Shown here piece by piece: positions 53,079-62,700 of a stretch of 64,000 bases of DNA. The DNA lies in the NCBI RefSeq assembly GCF_035083965.1, contig NC_089740.1:15536552-15600551 (forward strand), written 5' to 3'. The position numbers and the translations under genes are program-made. This DNA is from Branchiostoma lanceolatum. Taxonomy: Eukaryota; Chordata; Leptocardii; Amphioxiformes; Branchiostomatidae. Each line of letters begins with the position of its first letter. Position 1 is the stretch's first letter. The notes beneath the pieces were generated by a model. It was not told the DNA's origin. It worked only from the letters and a program-made list of their open reading frames with translations, and ran no database searches.

Positions 53079-56000
53079 CTGAGGACAAATCACGTGAGCC
53101 ACCTTAGTTTCTTTAACTTCCTTATAAGGAGCAGGGCCAGCCATTAACATCCTGTTAAGGTCAGTGATATTTTGGCATCACCTTTAAAACAAGAATCTAT
53201 GGCAAGCATAATGGTACTAATTTTCCCTGCTTTAAGCATCCCTTTCAGCACTCTCAACAAGCCCGTATCTGAACCACGTTAACAAAACGTGAAATGCAGT
53301 AGACCGATCCCACAGCACATTACCGCCTTCAAAAAACAACGAAATGGTAGTAAAATCTGAACGTAGAAATGCAATGTTATCTCTTATTGGTTAAAGCAAG
53401 GATCGGTCTATTCAAGGAACTTTGATCAAAGGCTTTTATCAAAAGCTCCCTGGTCTATCTCGTGGAGGAGCCGGCTGTAGAGAAACCAGTTTTCTGTTGC
53501 CGGCTCCGAACAGATTTTTAATCTGTGAAGATGAATAAATAGATAAATAAACTGTTGTGGAGAGTGTCGTTCAGTTTTCCCCCCAGTTTTTCCCGAACAC
53601 ACCTTAAGTCAATTTGTGTGTTACCACGTTTTCCCACCTTTCCCTCATGCGTAGCGATCTCGTTCCCATGCCCCACCTGAGTTCTGACGTCAGCGATGAC
53701 GTTTCTGGCGGCCTGGTGACTCGTGTCCAGGTTCTCCAGCAGCGCCACCTTCTCCTTGGCGATGGCGTCGATCAGCTGGTCAGTCGCTTCCTGGATGCTC
53801 TTCTTCGCGCGTTCCTGGAAAACGGAAGTACGTCATCATTCTTCTACCTTTACGTCATTTTCTGTCTTATTCGCGCATTCCTGGAAAACGGAAGTACGTC
53901 ATCATTTTTTTTACCTTTACGTCACTTCCCGCAGATCAATGTTCACATGAAGGAAAAACTGCTTAAAGCTAAACTGATGAGAACATCAGACATAGACTAA
54001 TAGCAACAATCTGGTTTCTTTTTGACAAATATTTAAACAATATACACAACTAAAAGAGTAGCTACTTTGGTTTCTGTAGCTTTCCATCGTGGTTATGTTT
54101 TATACAGAGTAGATTGGCTTTTAAGAGAGCTGGCTATAAGCCTGTCCGGGTTTCAACTGCGCATGACCAGCGAGATGCACAATGATAAAGGTTAATCAGC
54201 CAGCATGGTGGACAATGCTGACGTCAAAATCACGTGAGTGCAAACACCATATAAGGCGCGGTTTCTCACCTGCCTGGCGTTCAGCTCAGCATCCGTTTCC
54301 GCCATCTCCCGCAGCCTTCCCGTCAGCTCTTGCGCGCGCTTCCTGCCACTCTCCAGCTGAACTTTCACCTTTGCCCTCTGCTGCTCTAGCACGTCACCGA
54401 GCCTCGTGACGTCATGGTTTTTGTGGCCCAGAATCATGCACTCAGAGCACACGGTTTCGTCACAGCGGGTGCAGAAATATCTAGAACATGCAAATCAATA
54501 TGACGTCATATGTTGTTCAGTACCCTGAAAAAGGTCTTAAAGATGGACGAAAAGTCAATAAAAGTGCATTTGTTGTTATCGTTATAATTTCATTGGATTC
54601 TTTTAGAAGGATTTGGATCTGGGTACGTTTTCAACGTAGTCTATTTCATTTATAAACTACAACAACAAATAATAAAAAATGAGAACGCACCTAAGTTGTT
54701 CCCCCTCGTGAGTGGTACATTCCCGTCCTTCCCTGCGCATGCCCAGTTCCCTGACCTCCAGCTCGCGCCGTTCCGACAGCACCTGTCTCAGGTTACCGAC
54801 CCAGAAGTTCTCAGGTAACCCGCGGACACCTGGGGAAAACACAAAGTCTGTCTTAAGATGCTCAACTTCAGTCTGTAACTTGGCAGGTGTTAAAAGTGCC
54901 GGTACCATGAAATCACCGAAAGGTGGAAACTGACTGATCATCCTGTAAGAAGCTAAGAGACATGTAAATGAAAAATGAAAGCGGCATCATGAAACCTATT
55001 AAATGACTTTCTTTAATCAGAACTGACCTTGACTTCTTCCATGTTTTGATTGTAATATCAAGGTTTCCTAAAAAAAAGGTCATTGCCCGAACGTAACCTC
55101 ATTGGCAATACAAACAGACCACCAACCAGTCTCCTTAGCCATAGTTTAGGCATACAAAAACATCGTCACATAATCGTTATAGAATCAACTGGAAAGGAAA
55201 ACTGAATAGAGCCAAATATCAACATTTCCAGCTAAAAACTATCAATATCACAGAATTATTACCAACTCACCTTCGAAGGGAGCCTAAACAAGGCCAAATA
55301 TAGTAATACCAGAACGTTTGAACTGAATTAACCCCCAAATCTGCCAGTCGTCTGTTTAGTCTCTGACTGTGGGTCCATTTTCTACAGGCTTATGGGTTGG
55401 CCCCTACATTCTAACGGTTAACTTAACACCAAAAAACAGCGTCGCTGAGGTAAAAACAGTTTCAGAATCTTAACATACGTACCCAAATTTAGCTCGAGCT
55501 GGGTCAAAGACAGTAACGTCGGTTGTTCTGTAATAATAGGAAGGTCTGAACTGTCTTAACCCCAAGTTTTGTCCGTGCGCCAGTTTTGTACGAACTCCTG
55601 TCTCTATGGCTGATCCCCGAACATTCCTCGCACTATTAAACACGCCGGCTCACATACCTCAACAAACCTGAGCCGGCCAAGGAAGAGTGTGTGATGTCTT
55701 AAGGATATAGTGGGTACGTCTTGCGGATGGGGGCACGATTGCGTGGTGTCTTAACGGAAGCGGTCACGTCTTAGGAATGGGGACACAAGTGTCAACACCG
55801 GAAAGACCGTAAATCAAGGCTGAAAAGTGGCTAAGACGGCCACAAAGTCTTAGAGTAAGGGACTTTGATATTCTCCCTACAGTTTGGAGAGGACGCAGAT
55901 ATATCCCTGCCAAAAATATGAAATCGATGTTTTGTCTTTTCAAACTTACAATATCTAGAATGTTTTCAAGAAAGTAAGTTGCCGGAACAACTGTACAACG

Positions 56001-56977
56001 TTTTTCATCACATGACAGCTGAATTTTGTACAACTTGCTCACGGCAGTCCCGAGACTGTCCCCAATTTGCTCTCGTGTCGTCTAAGGCCCCTTCGCTAAC
56101 CTGTCGTAACCGAAGGTATCTTATCATAGACGACTATTATATAAGGACAGAAGAATTCGCCTGTGTCTGGAGGTTCGACATCCTTCCTACAGTTAGAACA
56201 TGACATAGAGATTCTACATCCGACCATGTCTTGAAGACAGTCCTCACAAAATGAGTACGACGTTTGGCTACTCTTGGCTCTGGCAAAAACAAATCTTTTA
56301 GCTTTCTTGATATATTTACCCGTGTCTGGAAATTTGACATAATTCCTACAGTTGAGACACGGCATAGGGATTCTCCATCCAACCATGTGTTGTAGACAGT
56401 CATCACAGCGCAGGCGGGGTAATACTCACCCTAGTAAAACAAAACTTATAGCTTTCTATGAAAGGGTATATATATTCACCTGTGTCCGGCAGTTTGACGT
56501 CTTTTCTACAGTTGGGACATGACATAGATATCCTCCACCCCACCATGCCCTGTAGACAGTCCTCACAGAAGGAGTACACTAGGTAAAACTATAAAGGTCT
56601 ATAAACTACTACTATTCACCTGTGTCTGGCGGTTTGACGTCTTTCCTACAGTTCGGACATGACATAGAGATCCTCCACCATTCATGCCCTGGAGACATAC
56701 ACAGTCCTCGCAGAAGGCTAGGAGTACACTAGGTAAAACTATAAAGGTCTATAAACTACTATTCACCTGTGTCTGGTAGTTTGACGTCCTTTCTACAGTT
56801 GGGACATGACATGGATATCCTCCACCCGACCATGCCCTGGAGACAGTCCTCGCAGAAGGAGTGCGCGCACGGCAGCAGTTTAGGGCGCGTGTACGTGTCT
56901 AGGCAGATCCCGCACGTCAGCATCTCGTTCCCAGAACAGCTCGACGTCCTCGAACGTCCGCTCGCCGCCGCCGCCAT
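52569..56977 (-). CDS. TRIM-family E3 ubiquitin ligase with C-terminal membrane anchor (TRIM13/TRIM59-like)
   Basis: Five exons (56977-56767, 54829-54691, 54480-54270, 53814-53677, 53078-52569) join in frame to 1209 bases, about 402 residues, close to TRIM13 and TRIM59 in length as I recall them. Domain order: a C3HC4 RING at residues 20-65 (CGICLD, CAHSFCEDCL, CPNC) and a B-box2 (CTTH, YFCTRCDETVCSECM, GHKNH). A coiled coil follows through residues 140-240 and a variable region, then a single hydrophobic segment near the C-terminus (AFWAVVMSVVILVCAMLF). RING ligases of this type ubiquitinate substrates at the ER membrane; the substrate is unknown. The start codon lies in a CAAGATGGCGGC context, a YY1-like site. 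Intron 1 holds four copies of the RING exon end. High confidence in class, moderate in orthology. Confidence 0.92.
53295..53415. mobile_element. Short MITE with TAGACCGATCC inverted ends
   Basis: TAGACCGATCC at the left and GGATCGGTCTA at the right bound about 115 bases without an ORF, in a TRIM intron. The same end sequence is seen at 16.16 kb and 18.95 kb. Confidence 0.65.
53440..53550. mobile_element. Possible LINE 3' tail
   Basis: A GC-rich hairpin-like segment (GGAGCCGGCTGTAGAGAAAC and its mirror TGTTGCCGGCTCC) is followed by GTGAAGATGAATAAATAGAT and AAATAAAC, like the short-unit tail of other LINE ends here. Confidence 0.35.
53677..53814 (-). CDS. TRIM exon 4: coiled coil
   Basis: The exon encodes ERAKKSIQEATDQLIDAIAK followed by EKVALLENLDTSHQAARNVI, a continuous helix. 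Acceptor TTCCAG, donor GTGGGG, phase 0 on both sides. Its acceptor edge is repeated once upstream. Confidence 0.9.
53806..53935 (-). repeat. Extra copy of the TRIM exon 4 acceptor edge
   Basis: TTCGCGCGTTCCTGGAAAAC and then GGAAGTACGTCATCATT with CTACCTTTACGTCA occur at about 53804 and again at about 53870 with small changes, a period of about 66 bases. The second copy retains the AG. Confidence 0.85.
54270..54480 (-). CDS. TRIM exon 3: B-box2 core and start of coiled coil
   Basis: YFCTRCDETVCSECMILGHK and NHDV complete the B-box2 zinc ligands. A heptad-rich helix follows (VLEQQRAKVKVQLESGRKRA). Acceptor TTCTAG, donor GTGAGA. Confidence 0.92.
54691..54829 (-). CDS. TRIM exon 2: RING/B-box linker
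   Basis: GVRGLPENFWVGNLRQVLSE is the usual link (a GLPxN motif) between the RING and B-box in TRIM proteins. It ends with the first B-box ligands, CTTHEGEQL. Acceptor CCCCAG, donor GTGCGT, phases 1 to 2. Confidence 0.9.
54960..56110. other. TRIM intron 1, unique part
   Basis: AT-rich intron sequence with no family-supported exon. A GTGTCTTAAnGGAnnnGG word recurs two or three times near 55690-55780. The rest shows nothing notable. Confidence 0.5.
56120..56766 (-). repeat. Four extra copies of the TRIM RING-exon donor edge
   Basis: The exon end (coding SFCEDCLQGMVGWRISMSCP, NCRKD and PDTG) with its GTGAAT donor recurs at about 56618, 56476, 56320 and 56157, at spacings near 142-163 bases. The two nearer copies keep most RING residues; the two farther ones are more mutated (for example NCRNYVKFPDTG). 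Copies lie only downstream of the true exon. Confidence 0.93.
56767..56977 (-). CDS. TRIM exon 1: start codon and RING finger
   Basis: MAAAASGRSRTSSCSGNEML leads into the RING. All zinc ligands are seen: C-x2-C in CGIC, C and H in CAH, C-x2-C in CEDC, and C-x2-C in CPNC. It ends CCAGACACAG before GTGAAT in phase 1. Confidence 0.92.
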
Positions 56978-57215
56978 CTTGGATTTGTTCTGGGTTGTCG
57001 TTTGATTGTGACGTCACCTTCTGGGAATGTTGTTGAAATCTTCGCTCGCGCCTTCTAAGGCTTGAAGTTCATTCCTGTTGAAAGAGAAGACTGTGATGTT
57101 ATCAAGAAACAAAATGTAGGATCGCCATCTTGGATTTGCCCCGTTTGCCATGACGTCACCGCCTGGGAATGTTCGTGTTGATTTTCGCGCCTTTTAAGGC
57201 TTAAGTTACTCAGTC
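56960..57215 (-). promoter_or_regulatory. Duplicated TRIM promoter and start-codon region
   Basis: A segment with GCCATCTTGGATTTG (YY1-like, covering the start codon), TGACGTCACC (CRE) and TGGGAATGTT, plus CGCGCCTT and TAAGGCTT words, occurs twice about 142 bases apart (CREs at 57009-57016 and 57151-57158). The upstream copy keeps an ATG that opens a nine-codon frame (MAILHFVS, then a stop). Confidence 0.7.
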
Positions 57216-60200
57216 TTCAGTCCAGCTAAAAAGGAGACGGCGGTGTGACTGGAAACAAGCTCGTTAAACTATTTTTCACACATCATTCTTAAAGAAACAT
57301 GCACACCAGGGAGGTTTATATGGAGTTTTCCTAAGATCATGAATGGACGTTTAACGTTTAGTGCGAGGAAAAAAGGGACGACTATTTTCCTCAGGACTAG
57401 CTTTAGTAAGCCCAGGTAGACAGTTGTTTATCTACTAGCCTGCATGTCCGGATGTCGGCGACCCGTTCAGAACGGTGACAACACGAGCCGCTGAACCATA
57501 CTCGTCTGTAAACAGACCTCTAAGTGGCTGATAATTACTCTCCTTACTCACTTCTAACAACCGTATTTAACGTGCCTTAAACATCCGGAGTGCGCAATGA
57601 CAAAGGGTCCCGCCATGTATTTTAGCAAATCATCATTCGTGAACTAAGATGAATATTCGTCTATAAGACTCGAATTGTAGTGACAAGGGGTGCCGCTATA
57701 TACTTAAAGAAATCATGATTTGTGAATTCAGACTTTTTGCATGTGACAATTCCGTTTGTAATACTAGTAGTAAGTCACATCCCTAGCTAGCTGGCCATAC
57801 CTGTCGTACTCAGTCGCGGGGGTCAGAACGCAAATGTTTTTTTTCGATCTTTTTTTCTATTGCAACATGAAAAACAACACATAGTGATGCCGCAATCATA
57901 CAAAACACGCTTATTCAAGCGAAATCACCACACACAAGAAGCAAAACATGTGACGAAGTATGCAAACAGACGAAAATATTTGAATTCAGTCGCAATTGGA
58001 ATCTCCAAGACGACCCAATTTCATGAGACTGTATCTCGAACGTATCTTGATCTCCAGAAAGATAACACAATGTAGACAGTCTATTGGTTTTGAAGAGGCC
58101 CTTAAGATTTAGGTCATGTTAGGTCATTTTTAGAGCCCGGCCAATGTTCACAGATCCCCGAGCTCGAGAAACAAAACAAAATTAAACAAGAACAAGAACG
58201 GGGGCGTGATGACTGTGGGACGCACACGACGCCCGTCCCGTGCCGCCACACGGGTTTGCCCCGGTCGCAGGGACAGGTACCCCCAGCCCGCAGGCACACC
58301 TGTCCTCTCACCTGTCCTCTCACCTGCCCATCCACGTGCGGATCTACCTGGCCATCGTCTCACTTGGATGAACTACGGTGTGATTGGGGCACCTTTCGTG
58401 CCTAATGGCTCACACATATACCACGTGTAAAGCTAAATGTGAACTTTATGTATGTGTTTTTTTACGGAAAAACTGACAGATTATGGGAAATGACCATCAT
58501 CTGGATAATCTAAAATTGGGCAAATATTAAAACTGGAGCGGAATGATTTTGATTGACATGAAAGAAGGCGGTGATTGTGTCATACAGAGCCCTGATTGTT
58601 CAATGTACCCTTGCCCTATTTGCTCACTATCCGTATGATATTAACACATCTTATCTCCAATTGTTCAGTGAACCATAACGAAAGAAACAAATTGTTCAAA
58701 GAAAACATCACGAAATACCCCAACTTTCAAACATTCACGGACGAACAAAAAGTAAAATCATAGAACTTATAAGAAGCAACAACTTATAGAAAACGTGGGG
58801 CTTTTCGTCTTTCACTGCCTCCAAAGTAAAGTAAAGTTAAGTAAAGTAAAGCAGTCATCCTCAATTAAGCTGAAGCATATGATGCTTTTTCAAGTAGCTA
58901 GTGGTAGTGCAATGCGGCCTCGCCACGGCTCGCGTTTTTGACCAAGCACACCGGGTCACCCCTACTCTTCTCGATAAGTGTGTTGGGTTCTTTTACGTGC
59001 AGAGGGCTACGCTTGAGGCAATACGCCCGACGCTCCCTCATAAACGGGGGCGTCACCATCCGAAATGAGGAATGCAATCCATTACAACATGCCCGAGCTC
59101 AAGTCGACCCCTAGTATGCTGTAGATGTCCCGGTACGTTTGTTGTATCAATCAAATTCAACCACCGTTTCCAGTGAGTTAAAGAATGTCCCCTACTGAAC
59201 ATCCGTGTATCTGCCTGTTTCCGTATCTGTACAGCTGATGGAACCAGTCTTAGTTGTAACACACCAGCTTTAATGGCACATTTACACTGCACGGCCTGTC
59301 ACACCTGACCTCTGCACTTATAGCTGTTGACGTTGTTTAAAGCTATCTATCGAGGATGTCACTGTAGTACGACGTATGTGACAGCGGCTTTACACAGTTG
59401 ACACCAACTCTCCACAAAACTGTTCTGTTACCCTACAAGTCGGTACCCGTTTTAACAGATACACTGCACTGTTAGTGTTAACACAAGACGTGTCTCGCAT
59501 GTTTTACAGACTCACCTTTGTACAGCTGACACTTACCAACGCTAACTACAAAACTGTTCTGTTACCCTACAAGTCGTGCACTGCACTGTAAATATAAGAC
59601 TCGTGCCTCACATGCTTTACCAGCCACAGAAACACCTCAGCCCCCCTCCCCACTTTCCTACACACCTCACCTGTCTACCTGTACATCTTACCTGTTGTAC
59701 GTCCTTACATGTGACGTCTCTACGTCACGAACGTCTCAGGTGTGCAGGTGACATCCCGTGTGTGCTACCTGCGGCCGAACTGTCGCGGCTGTCGGTTTAA
59801 ATCTACCTGAGCCGACAGTCAACTTTCACCTCGCCTAACAGCTGGGCTCTTGTTGCCAGCAGAGGCTCTCACGGGGTTACAGAGAATCTCTTCACACCAT
59901 GATAGGTCATGACCGTATACATGGCTGTGTGAATTGCTTTGCGTGTATGAATGAGTGAATGAATGAATGAATGAATGGATGGACAGAAGTTGTTGAATGA
60001 ATGGATGGCATTGAATGAATTAATGAATGAATTAATGACGGAAGGAAGGAAGGAAGGAATATAAATGGCACGTATTCACGAGCGCTGATATACCCTTTCA
60101 GGGCCGCGCAGTGGTACAGGCCGTTATTGTCAGTTAGCCCTCAGGACATGACAGAAATAACAATAGAGTCGCTTAAAACCGAGAAGCCCCGGATGTGGAT

Positions 60201-60270
60201 GAGAACGATGACCCGTATCAGATGTTTTGCATGTAGGCTGGACGTGTCAGGCATGCGAAATCTACGACAG
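57216..60270. other. Intergenic stretch, no supported gene
   Basis: No exon with family support. Contents: a possible LINE C-terminal relic at about 58670-58770 (FKENITKYPNFQTFTDEQK before a stop), an element-like segment at 58800-59060 containing GTTGGGTTCTTTTACGTGC, a small CTCACCTGTC repeat near 58300, and TGAA-type simple repeats at about 59950-60060. Confidence 0.45.
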
Positions 60271-60280
60271 AAAATACTGT

Positions 60281-60487
60281 AAATGCAAAAATGTTCGCGG
60301 TGGTTTAATCTTCACGGTTTTCGCGGTGAACTCTTTACCGCGAACATAAATCCACCGCGAAAAGGCGTTCCATTCTGTAACTGTATTGCTATCAGCTATT
60401 GTTTCAAACGCAAACTCAGAACCACCGAAAACACTCCATTTTCTACATACCGCAAAATTGAATCCCCGCAAACATTTCTGCATTGAT
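60281..60487. mobile_element. Palindromic MITE with GTTCGCGGTGG ends
   Basis: AATGCAAAAATGTTCGCGG at the left mirrors CCCCGCAAACATTTCTGCATT at the right. CGCGGTGAA and TTCACGG motifs repeat inside. Both strands carry similar short frames starting MQKC, as expected for a palindrome. Confidence 0.7.
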
Positions 60488-60489
60488 AT

Positions 60490-62550
60490 TGGCCATGTGC
60501 CTGACGCAAATGAATAGATAAAAAGTGAATGAATAGAATGGTTATTTATGCATGAATTTTATTCCACACATAGGAATTCGTATAAGAAATAGTTAGATTT
60601 GTTTGAATCAACATATAGCGGATGCGCTTAGACGATGTTTCATATGAGTTTGTATGCTTTACGTGCACATTGTGTAAATTTGATACAAACTAATATATAA
60701 TCCCCATATCAATTCATATGTTTTTATGTTACATCGTTAGACTCTTTAAGCGCCCCGAAAAGGCCATTTCAACTCAGATTATATCAAATTGGACAATCCC
60801 CGAGAACACAAGTCACAAGGAAAAAACGGACACAGACACAGGGTGTTTTTCATGAATTTATTCTCCTCCTCTTCTTCTTCCGTTCAACGCATCAATATCT
60901 GTTCACTTCGCAACAGAAAAGACGTTGAGAATTCAACAATATACATAAAAATAGACAATATGTACATCCTTATGAGCGAACACAATAACATCGTAGACAC
61001 CGAAGCCATGGCATAATGCAAAGCTGGTCTCGTGTAAAATTTTAACCTTAACGACGAAATCGGAGTCATTGTGACGTCAGGGCAAAAGTAATAGATATTG
61101 TTTGTCATGAAACATATTTCAGTCAAAGTCGAGTGCGAACAAATCTGCTTGCATGGATGTCGTCTTCCATGCACCCAAAACTTATGCTAGGGACATGAGG
61201 GAAGGGATAGTACGTCGCCATATCGCAGCACGTTTTGAAACATATTCATCCGTGTGATGAAAAAAACAGAAATATGCCACTATATATTAACCATTTTTGA
61301 AGGGGCACATTAAAATCGATATATGTGGAGATGATGTCATGCATTTAATCATGTTTATGAGAAAAATATGGACGAATGGTGGAAAAATTTAGAAACGGGG
61401 GCTAGTGTGTCGTCACTGTGACGTCACGGTTATCGGGTGGTCTGCATAGAACACGTGATACATTACGCAATCGACGGGTACTCCATGGAACTGTGCGCGT
61501 TTATAGTTAAGACATGCTCACAATTCTACAGAACATTTTTAGGACTGTACGATTTCGCGTCTTGACTTAAAAGTCGTCGTCTTGGACATTTCATATTCAA
61601 CCATTAATTCTTCCAAAATTGTACATGACATGACATTATTTGAGGCAAAATTCGTTATAAAAAACTTCTAATTCTTTTGTAATTGTCAACAAAAATCGTT
61701 TCAGGAACTTAATATTCATTCCACATTGCAAATTCTCGTTTAATACAATGTAGAATCTATCATAAAAGGTCAAAGGTCACTCCCATGATGCTTCGTGATG
61801 AACCTGAAGGAGTTAGGCTGCAAATGTTAAAACCAACCGTTCTCATTTACAAAAGATATTTCACAAGTTTGGTGGGAAATTAAAACTTTTCATTAAACCC
61901 GTCTTTTTTTACTTAATATATAGTCCCCTTTTACTAATAAATATACTTCTTAGAACTGATCAGTATAAAAATACTAACCAGATACATATTCCAAGATATC
62001 TATCTATAGTACATATATTCAATAAAAATACTACTTTCCTTTCTTTACTTTTATATACAATAACCTTTTTTCTTAAAACTACAGTTTTTATCGGAACATC
62101 TCTACGTCTATGGTACAGTGTGGTACATTATTTTGACACTTTACAAAAGTGTCAATCGGAGTGTCACACAATTCACTAGAGGACGTTCTATACAGTATAG
62201 AAACGTTCTATACAGTCTTGTACCCAGTTCTACAATAATCGCGGGGTCCATTGACAATGTTCTGTTGTAGTTGCAGCACCGTGTTGCAATCCTCCACAAG
62301 CATTTGCTGAGGCAACGATTTCCCGTATCCTACCGTAGTCATGGTTCTCCACAGCATTGTCCTTATCGTCCATCGTAGTTACCATCATCGTAGCATTGTC
62401 ATTGTAGTGTATCATAGCTACAGTCTTCTTCAGACTATGTCGTTGTGGGCTACGGTAGATATGATTCCCACCTGATTGTCGTTATAGTCCTTCGTAGTTA
62501 CGATAATCGCAGCAGTGTCTTTGTGGTCTACGTAGTTATAGTCCTCGCAA
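60490..62550 (-). other. Probable 3' UTR and flank of the Rab-like gene
   Basis: AT-rich, without a credible ORF. A minus-strand AATAAA at about 60853-60858 could end a long 3' UTR of the Rab-like gene. The part next to the gene (62230-62550) contains decayed relatives of the stop-codon repeat. Confidence 0.35.
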
Positions 62551-62554
62551 GACT

Positions 62555-62700
62555 GTGTCGTTGTGGGATACGGTAGTTATGATCCTCCGCGGAATGGTCC
62601 CTGTGGGCTACGGTAGCTATGATCCCCGCAGAATTGTCCCTGTGGGCTACGGTAGCTATGATCCCCGCAGAATTGTCCCTGTGGGCTACGGTAGCTACGA
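62555..62700 (-). repeat. Tandem repeat of the Rab-like stop-codon edge
   Basis: The minus-strand end CTGCGGAGGGTCGTAG followed by CTACCGTAGCCCACAGGGAC recurs about every 42 bases, three to four times (CTGCGGGGATCATAG and similar) beyond the stop codon. Older copies extend leftward to about 62240. Confidence 0.85.

Noticed and set aside
60262-60486. Two opposite-strand frames both starting MQKC
   Set aside because: The symmetry comes from the palindromic MITE; neither is a gene.
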